From the NCBI RefSeq assembly GCF_003344865.1, contig NZ_CP031165.1, positions 5,213,910 through 5,277,909 of the forward strand: a DNA stretch of 64,000 nucleotides, read 5' to 3'. This document shows, in pieces, positions 1-6,723 of this stretch (positions are counted from its first letter, which is position 1; every line of letters starts with the position of its first letter). Position numbers and translations under genes: made by a program. The notes beneath the pieces were generated by a model. The model made no database searches, was not told the DNA's origin, and saw only the letters and a program-made list of their open reading frames with translations. The DNA comes from Euzebya pacifica. Lineage in GTDB: Bacteria > Actinomycetota > Nitriliruptoria > Euzebyales > Euzebyaceae.

Positions 1-189
1 CGAGGTCGACGGCGCCGTACTGCGCTGAGGAAGGCCACGTACCCCCGGGGCGTACGGCTGGGCATCGACCAGGAGTTGCCCCCGGGGCCCACGGATGGGC
101 ACGTATCGACCCTTCGGTATCCGGTGAGAAACAGAGGTGTCGGCACAGTCGCCGACATGCTCCCGCCCGCTACAGAAGGGAACACCCAG
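1..189. other. Window edge and upstream region of the first gene
   Basis: No complete gene is visible. In frame 2 the first bases read EVDGAVLR and then a TGA at 26-28. This could be the C-terminus of a plus-strand gene that starts before the window, but eight codons are too few to be sure. The rest appears to be the leader of the gene at 190. It ends with GAAGGG (175-180), a plausible ribosome binding site nine bases before that ATG. Confidence 0.35.
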
Positions 190-816
190 ATGCGACAACG
201 ACTGACCCACAAGACCTTCACGGCCTTCTTCGCCGCCGTGCTCGGTTCGGTGCTGCTCATCGGCACCGGCGCTGGCGCCGATCCCGTCGCCGACGTCGAC
301 GGCAACAACATCTCCGCCGCCGGCGACAACCAGGTGAACGCCCAGGCCTGCCACAACCAGGTCCCCGTCAACGCCCTCGGCGTCCAGGTCCCGGTCCAGG
401 AGGTCGCGCCGGTCGTGGGTGCCGACGCCCTCGGCGACGGAACCGACAGCACCGTCGAGCAGGACGACAGCTGCAACCAGGCTGCTGGCCAGTCCAACGA
501 CAGCAGCGCGTCCACCGATGACGAGACCGACGAGGCCGACGCCGATGACGCCGACGACGGCAACGACGACGCCGCGCTGGTCGACGCCAGCGGCAACAAC
601 GTCGGGGTCGCCGACGACAACCAGGTGAACGCCCAGGTCTGTCACAACCAGGTGCCCGTCAACGCCCTCGGCGTCCAGGTTCCCGTGCAGGAGATCGACT
701 CCGCGCTGGGGCTGGGCCTGCTGAACGACGGCAGCGACAGCACGACTGCCCAGGACGAGCAGTGCAACGCCGAATCCGCACAGCAGAACTCCTCCAACGC
801 CGAGGACGACAGCTGA
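190..816 (+). CDS. Secreted protein with two chaplin-like repeats
   Basis: A 208-residue protein with a signal peptide (residues 1-30, ending GTGAGA). Two near-identical segments lie at about residues 38-72 and 135-169. Each contains DNQVNAQ, a CHNQ cysteine and NALGVQVPVQE, and each is followed by DGxDST and a second cysteine (C54/C95 and C151/C192). A very acidic D/E/A linker joins them. The alternating hydrophobic V/P/N pattern with paired cysteines resembles chaplin (DUF320) and rodlin surface proteins of actinomycetes. That is a resemblance, not a confident family assignment. The ATG at 190 is preferred over a longer frame from 76 because it begins the signal peptide and has a GAAGGG ribosome binding site. 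The gene is monocistronic and followed by a strong terminator. Confidence 0.75.
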   Translation: MRQRLTHKTFTAFFAAVLGSVLLIGTGAGADPVADVDGNNISAAGDNQVNAQACHNQVPVNALGVQVPVQEVAPVVGADALGDGTDSTVEQDDSCNQAAGQSNDSSASTDDETDEADADDADDGNDDAALVDASGNNVGVADDNQVNAQVCHNQVPVNALGVQVPVQEIDSALGLGLLNDGSDSTTAQDEQCNAESAQQNSSNAEDDS

Positions 817-836
817 TCCCGTCCTGATCCATCTCC

Positions 837-866
837 CTGCGGCCCGGTCCTCCGACCGGGCCGCAG
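837..866 (+). terminator. Stem-loop terminator after the chaplin-like gene
   Basis: A perfect 12-bp stem (CTGCGGCCCGGT paired with ACCGGGCCGCAG) with a 6-base loop starts 20 bases after the stop at 816. Downstream sequence is only modestly T-rich (GTCTTGT). The stem is symmetric, so it may also serve the convergent gene that ends at 901. Confidence 0.75.
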
Positions 867-900
867 GTCTTGTCCCCCGGCGCTTCCGACGGCTCAGCGA

Positions 901-1500
901 CTACGTCTCGGCGATCGGGCGGCCGACGACGAGGGCGTCGCGCAGGGCGGCCGGCATGGCGTCGGCGTAGGCCGCGTCGGGCAGCGTGCCCGTGGCATCC
1001 AGCACCGTGGAGAAGAAGCAGCGTGCGGCGGCGGCCAGCACCACGTCGAAGATCTCGGCGTCGGTCAGGCCCACGTCCCGCAAGGACTGGTGGTCGGCCT
1101 CGGTCACGTTCGTCCCGCCGCTGGCCACGACCTCGGCGAACGCCACGATCGCCCGTTCGCGGTCGGTCAGGTCGGCGGTGCCGGGGTCCTCGGCGATCGC
1201 GGTGACGACGTCTGCCGGCCACAGGTCGTCGGCGACCTTCCGACCGTGGGCAAGCATGCAGTAGGAGGACCGCAGCTGCCGGGCCGCCCCGAGGGTCGCC
1301 AGCTCGTAGCGGCGGAGGTCCGGCTCGTCGTCACCGGCGATCGCGTCGGCCAGGACGTTCCATGCCCGATAGACGTCGGGCCGACGGGCGAACGTCCTCG
1401 TGTAGTTGTGGACGTACCCGTCGGCAGCACGGTCGTGCGCGAACAGCTCGGCGGCCTCGCCCGTGGCGTCCTCGTCGGTGATGGTCTCCAGGTAGCTCAT
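901..1500 (-). CDS. AhpD-like / carboxymuconolactone decarboxylase-fold protein
   Basis: A 199-residue all-helical protein of the peroxidase-related AhpD-like superfamily. The core RYELATLGAARQ...SSYCMLAHGRK matches the AhpD site. E66, C81 and H85 occupy the positions of the proton-relay glutamate, second cysteine and histidine, but the first cysteine of the usual CxxC is serine (S78). Members with one cysteine are common among uncharacterised peroxidase-related proteins, so a classical disulfide-cycling peroxidase is unlikely. It follows the gene at 1526-1801 after 25 bases on the same strand, and the two probably form an operon. Confidence 0.75.
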   Translation of the reverse strand: MSYLETITDEDATGEAAELFAHDRAADGYVHNYTRTFARRPDVYRAWNVLADAIAGDDEPDLRRYELATLGAARQLRSSYCMLAHGRKVADDLWPADVVTAIAEDPGTADLTDRERAIVAFAEVVASGGTNVTEADHQSLRDVGLTDAEIFDVVLAAAARCFFSTVLDATGTLPDAAYADAMPAALRDALVVGRPIAET

Positions 1501-1525
1501 CGTCGGTCCCCCTCAGGGCCGTCGG

Positions 1526-1801
1526 TCAGCCGTCGCCCTCCAACGGGGTCAACGGACGTGGGGCATCCTCGCCGATCACCCACGCCTGCGACACCGCGAG
1601 GTCGTCGGGAAGCTCGCGGATGGTCACGCCCTCCACCACGCAGCCCTCGGCATCGACGGATCCGCCGAGGTGCAGCACGGCCTCCATCGTCTCGTCCAGC
1701 AGGTCGCCGGGGACGTCGAGTCGTCCGACGGCATCCGCCCCGAAGCGGGTGCGGGCGTCGGTGATCAGCTGGCTGACGATGGTGATGGCCGTGGGCTCCA
1801 T
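1526..1801 (-). CDS. Hypothetical protein, 91 aa
   Basis: A small acidic soluble protein that I do not recognise. It starts MEPTAITIVSQLI and has one cysteine (AEGCVVEG) and no membrane segment or signal. The start at 1801 is favoured because TACCCT lies 7 bases upstream with a GGGACA element 17 bases before it, a leaderless promoter layout seen repeatedly in this window. Upstream in-frame extension would cross that promoter. It is the first gene of a likely two-gene unit with the AhpD-like protein. Confidence 0.55.
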   Translation of the reverse strand: MEPTAITIVSQLITDARTRFGADAVGRLDVPGDLLDETMEAVLHLGGSVDAEGCVVEGVTIRELPDDLAVSQAWVIGEDAPRPLTPLEGDG

Positions 1802-1808
1802 GTGGGGC

Positions 1809-1837
1809 AGGGTAACGGGACGCCTCCGGTGTGTCCC
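1809..1837 (-). promoter_or_regulatory. Putative leaderless promoter for the gene starting at 1801
   Basis: Read on the minus strand: GGGACA (1832-1837), 17-base spacer, TACCCT (1809-1814), then 7 bases to the ATG. The -35 overlaps GTGTCCCCG at 1831-1839, a sequence that recurs nearby at 2176 and, inverted, at 2195. Confidence 0.45.
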
Positions 1838-1891
1838 CGACAGGGATGTCCCCGATGGTGCCCGGCCCAGCTGGGGAGGAGGGTTGACGAC

Positions 1892-2155
1892 ATGATCGTT
1901 CCGTTCCTCACCGTGACCGCCATCGGCCTGTGGACCGCGTTCTCCCGTCGTGGGGGTCGCGTGTCCCCCGGCCCCATCGCCGGAGCCGGCGTCGTCGGCG
2001 CCTGGCTCGGCTTCCTCACCGGTGCCGTGGCCGGCGGCGTCGTCGACCTCGTCCTGTTCGGCGGGTTCTGGCCCGTCCTCGTGGGCCACGTCGGCGCCGT
2101 CGCCGTTTCGCGGCTGGCGGTGTCCAACCGCGCTCGCGCAGCGCTGCCCGGCTGA
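1892..2155 (+). CDS. Small membrane protein, 87 aa
   Basis: Two or three hydrophobic segments (residues ~2-18, ~27-50 and ~55-75, the middle ones glycine-rich) separated by the basic patch SRRGGR, ending in a short positively charged tail. The start is set by GGGGAGGAGG about ten bases upstream of the ATG at 1892. It is divergent from the gene at 1526-1801. The family was not recognised. It could be a small transporter-like or GlsB-like protein, but nothing diagnostic is present. Confidence 0.6.
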   Translation: MIVPFLTVTAIGLWTAFSRRGGRVSPGPIAGAGVVGAWLGFLTGAVAGGVVDLVLFGGFWPVLVGHVGAVAVSRLAVSNRARAALPG

Positions 2156-2175
2156 GCCGACTTCCCCCACACGGC

Positions 2176-2203
2176 GTGTCCCCGGTCTGCTGATCGGGGA
2201 CAC
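2176..2203. promoter_or_regulatory. Inverted repeat GTGTCCCCG-N10-CGGGGACAC
   Basis: A perfect 9-bp inverted repeat lies 20 bases after the stop at 2155 and 10 bases before the GTG at 2213. It could be a terminator for the membrane protein gene or an operator for the RuvC-like gene. The same half-site occurs at 1831-1839 and, as TGTCCCCGA, again around 1848, which favours a protein-binding role. No T-run follows. Confidence 0.4.
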
Positions 2204-2212
2204 TGCCGCGTC

Positions 2213-2743
2213 GTGGACGACGACCCCGCGCCGGGATCCCTCGTGGGGGTCGACCTGGGCCTGCGCACCGGTGTCGCGGTCTACGCCCCCGATGGCGCCG
2301 GTGTCGTGCGGCTGCGGCGGTACTCCTCCACCCATCTCGGGTCCCGCGCCACCCTCAAGCGGGCCGCACCACGGATGCTGCAGGAGGCGGCGCCGATCGC
2401 GGGGGTCGTGGTCGAGGGCGACCGGGCGATGGGCGAGATCTGGGCGAAGGCCGCCCGCCGGCTGGGCGCGACCACGACCGAGGTGTCACCGGAGCGGTGG
2501 CGCGCCGTGCTGCTGTGGCCCCGCGACCGGACCCCGTCGGCCACCGCCAAGGCGGCCGCGAAGGACCGGGCAGTCCAGGTCATCGAGTGGTCGCGAGCCG
2601 CTGGTGGTCCCGACGTCCCGCCCGCCCCGAAGGGTCCCCTGCGCAGCGACACCGCCGACGCGATCATGATCGGGCTGTGGGGCGTGGTGGACCGCGGGTG
2701 GGTCACTCCGGCCGACCTGCCGTTCCCCGTTCCCGGCCGCTGA
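2213..2743 (+). CDS. RuvC-like RNase H-fold protein
   Basis: A 176-residue protein with the acidic residues of RuvC-type nucleases in order: D14 in VGVDLGLRTG, E68 in VVVEGD, and D146/D149 in RSDTADAIMIG. These are the expected D-E-D-D positions for two-metal cleavage of branched DNA in the RNase H superfamily. Length suits a resolvase domain alone, but overall similarity to canonical RuvC looks low, so substrate and role are open. It starts with GTG at 2213. It has no operon partner; the next gene begins 55 bases later. Confidence 0.6.
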   Translation: MDDDPAPGSLVGVDLGLRTGVAVYAPDGAGVVRLRRYSSTHLGSRATLKRAAPRMLQEAAPIAGVVVEGDRAMGEIWAKAARRLGATTTEVSPERWRAVLLWPRDRTPSATAKAAAKDRAVQVIEWSRAAGGPDVPPAPKGPLRSDTADAIMIGLWGVVDRGWVTPADLPFPVPGR

Positions 2744-2798
2744 CCCCGACCCGGACGGGCACGAGAGAACCGGTCCGACCATCGGCGAGGATGTGGGC

Positions 2799-4073
2799 AT
2801 GGACCACATCCAGCAGCTGCTCGACCGCCACAGGGGAACCGCTGACGCCGTCCTCGGCCACCTGCGGCCCGACGTCGACATCGCCGTCCCCATCGCCAAC
2901 GGCGAACCGGTGACGGTGCTCGACGCGCTCGAGCGGGCCGGTCGCGACGGACAGCTCCACGACGTGCGGCTGCACCAGATGCATGCCCTGCACGACCGCG
3001 ACTACCTGCACGGTCGCGTCGACGGGATGCGCCACATCTCCTACTTCCTGTCCCACATCACGCGTCCGGCGTTCCACGCCGGCACGATCGACCTGATCCC
3101 CAACCACTTCAGCGAGGTGCCGGTCCTGCTGGACACCGCACGGGACGTCGAGCTGGTCGTCGCCTCGGCGGCACCGCCGGACGAGCACGGGTTCTTCTCC
3201 CTCGGCACCACCGGTGGCTACACGTCTGCGCTGATCGGTCGGGTGCCGTTCTTCATCGAAGCCAACGCCCGCATGCCCGCCACCCGCGGCCGCAACCGCG
3301 TGCACATCAACGACGTGATCGGTTGGTGCGAGGCCGACTACCCGCTGGTCGAGGTCCCACCACCCGTCCCCGACGAGATCGCGAACCGGATCGCCGATCA
3401 CGTGGCCGAGCGCGTCCCCAACGGGGCGACGATCCAGGCAGGCATCGGCGCGGTACCGGAGGCCCTCCTGGCGAAGCTGGCCGGCCACCGCGACCTGTCG
3501 ATCCACACCGAGCTCTTCGCCGACGGCCTGATGGGCCTGGCCACGTCGGGGGCGGTGCGGCTGGATCGACCCGCGATCACGACGTTCGCCCTGGGCACCC
3601 AGGCGCTGTACGACTACATCGAGGACAACCCGACGGTGCAGTTCCACCGTGTCGACGTCGTCAACAGCCGGGAGGAGATCGCCCAGCACCCCAGCTTCGT
3701 GTCGATCAACGCCACGGTCGAGGTCGACCTGTACGGCCAGTGCGCGTCGGAGACGATCAACGGCAAGTACTGGTCGTCCTCCGGCGGCCAGGCCGACTTC
3801 GCCCGAGGGGCGCTGCACTCCCCCGGTGGGAAGGGATTCATCGTGCTCCCCTCCACCGCGCGGCGCGGCAGCCTGTCGCGCATCGTGGGTCGCTTGACCG
3901 CCGGGTCGGTGGTCACCACCCTGAAGAACACCGTCGACCACGTGACCGAACACGGCGTCGCCGAGCTGCGTGGCCGGTCGTTGCGCGAACGGGCAGCCCA
4001 GCTGATCGGGATCGCGGACCCCGCCCACCGGCCCGAGCTGTGGCGTGCCGCTCGTGAGATGGACCTTGCCTGA
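2799..4073 (+). CDS. Acetyl-CoA hydrolase/transferase family CoA-transferase
   Basis: A 424-residue cytosolic enzyme of the 4-hydroxybutyrate CoA-transferase / acetyl-CoA hydrolase family, which moves CoA between acyl groups through a glutamyl-CoA intermediate. Visible signatures are IQAGIGAVPEALLAKL, HTELFADGLMGL (with the candidate catalytic Glu), and GKYWSSSGGQADFARGA near the C-terminus, the conserved GGQxDF motif. Length is normal for the family. ATG 2799 is preferred to the in-frame GTG at 2793 because GGCGAGG ends 8 bases before it. Substrate cannot be read from sequence. Acetate, butyrate, 4-hydroxybutyrate or propionate CoA exchange are all possible. Confidence 0.85.
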   Translation: MDHIQQLLDRHRGTADAVLGHLRPDVDIAVPIANGEPVTVLDALERAGRDGQLHDVRLHQMHALHDRDYLHGRVDGMRHISYFLSHITRPAFHAGTIDLIPNHFSEVPVLLDTARDVELVVASAAPPDEHGFFSLGTTGGYTSALIGRVPFFIEANARMPATRGRNRVHINDVIGWCEADYPLVEVPPPVPDEIANRIADHVAERVPNGATIQAGIGAVPEALLAKLAGHRDLSIHTELFADGLMGLATSGAVRLDRPAITTFALGTQALYDYIEDNPTVQFHRVDVVNSREEIAQHPSFVSINATVEVDLYGQCASETINGKYWSSSGGQADFARGALHSPGGKGFIVLPSTARRGSLSRIVGRLTAGSVVTTLKNTVDHVTEHGVAELRGRSLRERAAQLIGIADPAHRPELWRAAREMDLA

Positions 4074-4172
4074 ACGTCGCCGAGGACCGGCCGATCGACG
4101 TCACGGTGGCGTCGCTGTCCAGCCATCGGCCGTCCCCCGTCGCGTCACCTGGGTGCTCCACGGTCCCGCGGC

Positions 4173-6083
4173 ATGTCTGCCCGCGCACTCCTCTGCCTTC
4201 TCGTCCTCCTCGCCTCGTCGCTGCCAACCGCGGCGTTCGCCCAGGGTGGTGAGCCACTTGGTGCCGTCAGCGTCCTCGCCCACCGTGGGGCCAGCGCCTA
4301 CGCGCCCGAGCACACGTTCTTCGCCTACGACCTGGCGATCGAGCAGGACACTGACTTCCTCGAGTGCGACCTGCAGATGACCAGCGACGGGGTCCTGGTG
4401 TGCGTGCACGACTCGTCGGTGGACCGGACGTCCGACGGGTCGGGCGACGTCGAGCAGCTGACGCTGGCCGAGCTGCGGCAGCTCGACTGGGGCAGCTGGT
4501 TCGCCACCGATGACGCTGGCGCCGCCGAGCGGTTCGCGGGTGCCCAGGTCGTGCCGTTCGAGGAGCAGCTGGACTGCTACACGGCAGCGAACGCCAGGCT
4601 GCGCTTCCACATCGAGACCAAGTCGCCCGACTCGCTCGGTGGGGCGATGGAGGAGGAGCTGATCCGCGTGCTCGGCGCACGTGACCTGATCCCCGCCGAG
4701 GGCCCCTCCCCGCAGACCGATCCGGCGATCGTGCAGTCCTTCAGCCGTCAGAGCCTCGAGATCGTGAAAGACCTGGAACCGCGGCTGGCGACCGCGCTGC
4801 TGTTCGCCGCACCCGACCAGACCAACGTGACGTTGGTGGAAGCCCTGACCGGACAGCTGCCCGACGTGGCCGATGTCATGGCGCCGAACGCCGCGTGGCT
4901 GGCCGCCCATCCCCTCTACGTCGACGCGGTGCACGGCAACGGCGGCGAGGTGCACACGTGGACCGTCGACGACGCCACGCAGATGGACCGGCTGCTCGCC
5001 ATGGGGGTGGACGGCCTGTTCACCAACCGGCCCGACCTTGCCCGTGAACGGGTCGACGCGGCCGGTCACGCCGTCCCTGCCGAGGACCGGGGCAACCCCG
5101 ACGTCGTCGATCCCCTCTGCCCCGGTGTGGCCGGCACCGTCGAGCGGGACGCGGTCAGCGAGGCCCTGCGGTTCGCCGGGCTGGCCTTCTCCGCCGCCGG
5201 CCCTGCCGACATCGTCGAGCGGGGCGCCTGGGCGTACGCCCCCGATGTCCTGCTGGGCCGCGACGACGTGTTCGCCGATGCGCTCGGGGCGGGGGCGGCC
5301 CAGGGCTTGCTCGATGCGCCGCTGCTGCTGACCGACGGCGACACGCTCGACGGTCGGGTGCGGGCGGAGCTGGTGCGGCTGGGCGCCCAGCGGGTCCACC
5401 TCCTGGGTGGCGAGGCGGCGGTGTCCCCTGCGGTCGAGCAGGCGCTGGTCGACCTGGGACACGAGGTGACGCGGCTGGCTGGCGAGGAGCGGATCACCAC
5501 CGCGCTCGCCATCGCCGACGCCTCCCTGGCCGCCGCAGCCGACGCCGGTGTCACCGTGTCGACCGCGGTCATCGCCCGCGCCGACGGACCCGGAACCGCC
5601 GCCTTCGTCGACGCGCTCGGTGCGGGTGCCCTCGGCGTGACGCTGGATGCGCCAGTGCTGCTGACGGCGACCGACGGCCTGTCCCCTGCGACCGCCTCGT
5701 GGCTGGAGTCCAGCGCCTTGACCGACATCGTGGTCGCCGGAGGTGAGTCCGCGGTGTCTGCGGGGGTCGTCGAGGACCTGCGGGCGCTGGGGTTGTCGGT
5801 GCGGCGGGCCGGCGGTGCCACCCGCTACGAGACGGCGGTCGAGCTGGCTCGGACCGCCGCGCCCGGCGACGAGCCGCACGTCGACACGATCGTCCTCGTC
5901 GACGGCCAGTCACCGACCGGGTGGACCGCCGGGTTCACCGCGGCCTCGCAGGCCATGGGCGGCAACGCGGTCGTCCTGCCCGTCGCCGGGGACACCGTTC
6001 CCGCACCGGTCGCCGCGTTGGTCGAGGAGACCGACGCGACGGTCGTCTGCAGCCTGGCGCTCGACCTGGACGCCTGCGACTGA
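4173..6083 (+). CDS. Secreted glycerophosphodiester phosphodiesterase with cell wall-binding repeats
   Basis: A 636-residue two-part protein. After a signal peptide (1-23, cut near AFA/Q) comes a GDPD domain (~33-295) with AHRGASAYAPEHT, the metal-binding DFLECDLQ acidic pair (E64, D66) and VCVHDSS (H79). It would hydrolyse glycerophosphodiesters such as deacylated lipids or teichoic-type polymers outside the membrane. Residues ~325-632 hold about three cell wall-binding type 2 repeats (ADALGAGAAQG...PLLLT, VHLLGGEAAVS, TRYETAVELA), which anchor enzymes non-covalently to the wall polymer in Gram-positive bacteria. It is the wall-attached counterpart of the anchor-only protein at 25460. No clear ribosome binding site precedes 4173; the start is set by the signal peptide. 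Confidence 0.9.
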   Translation: MSARALLCLLVLLASSLPTAAFAQGGEPLGAVSVLAHRGASAYAPEHTFFAYDLAIEQDTDFLECDLQMTSDGVLVCVHDSSVDRTSDGSGDVEQLTLAELRQLDWGSWFATDDAGAAERFAGAQVVPFEEQLDCYTAANARLRFHIETKSPDSLGGAMEEELIRVLGARDLIPAEGPSPQTDPAIVQSFSRQSLEIVKDLEPRLATALLFAAPDQTNVTLVEALTGQLPDVADVMAPNAAWLAAHPLYVDAVHGNGGEVHTWTVDDATQMDRLLAMGVDGLFTNRPDLARERVDAAGHAVPAEDRGNPDVVDPLCPGVAGTVERDAVSEALRFAGLAFSAAGPADIVERGAWAYAPDVLLGRDDVFADALGAGAAQGLLDAPLLLTDGDTLDGRVRAELVRLGAQRVHLLGGEAAVSPAVEQALVDLGHEVTRLAGEERITTALAIADASLAAAADAGVTVSTAVIARADGPGTAAFVDALGAGALGVTLDAPVLLTATDGLSPATASWLESSALTDIVVAGGESAVSAGVVEDLRALGLSVRRAGGATRYETAVELARTAAPGDEPHVDTIVLVDGQSPTGWTAGFTAASQAMGGNAVVLPVAGDTVPAPVAALVEETDATVVCSLALDLDACD

Positions 6084-6135
6084 TCCCCCGGCGTTGGCCT
6101 CGTCCAGCCGCGGGAACCGCCGGTACCCTGACCGG

Positions 6136-6723
6136 ATGTCGACCTTCTTCGCACCGGAGACGATGCGGACCGACCGGTTCGTCCTGCGCAGCTGGATGCC
6201 CGGCGACGGCGCCGCCCTGCGTGAGGCGTCGGTGTCGTCCTACGAGCACCTGCGCCCGTGGCTGGGATGGGCGGTGGAAGACGAGCCGATCGAGGTCGCG
6301 GAGGCACGGGTTCGCCGGTTCCGGGCCAGGTGGCTGCTCAACGAGGACTACGTCGTCGGCATCTGGTCGCCGGACGGACAGCGTGTGCTCGGCGGGACGG
6401 GGTTCCACCTTCGCGACGGGTTCGGCTGGGCCGACGGGGTGGCCGAGATCGGCATGTGGATCCGCGGCAGCGAGGCGAACCAGGGCCTGGGCACGGCGGT
6501 CCTGTCGGCCATGCTGAGCTGGGGCTTCACCGAGTGGCCCTGGCAGCGGCTGTCGTGGCACTGCGACGCCCGCAACGTGGCGTCCCGCCGGGTGGCCGAG
6601 CACGTCGGCATGCCCCTGGAGGGCACCCTGCACGGCGAGCCGGCCCACGACGGCAGGGGGCGCCGCGAGACCATGGTCTTCGGCCTCACCCGGGACGCCC
6701 ATGCGGCCCGGGCGGTCAGCTGA
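6136..6723 (+). CDS. GNAT-family N-acetyltransferase (RimJ/RimL type)
   Basis: A 195-residue acetyltransferase. It opens with the RimJ/L-like N-terminus TDRFVLRSWMPGDGAAL and continues with the acetyl-CoA site GSEANQGLGTAVLSAMLSWGF and the late WHCDARNVASRRVAEHVGM segment. Proteins of this class acetylate protein N-termini, antibiotics or small amines; no substrate is evident. TACCCT at 6124-6129 sits 6 bases before the ATG, so the mRNA may be leaderless. It ends one base before the stop of the convergent peptidase gene. Confidence 0.85.
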   Translation: MSTFFAPETMRTDRFVLRSWMPGDGAALREASVSSYEHLRPWLGWAVEDEPIEVAEARVRRFRARWLLNEDYVVGIWSPDGQRVLGGTGFHLRDGFGWADGVAEIGMWIRGSEANQGLGTAVLSAMLSWGFTEWPWQRLSWHCDARNVASRRVAEHVGMPLEGTLHGEPAHDGRGRRETMVFGLTRDAHAARAVS

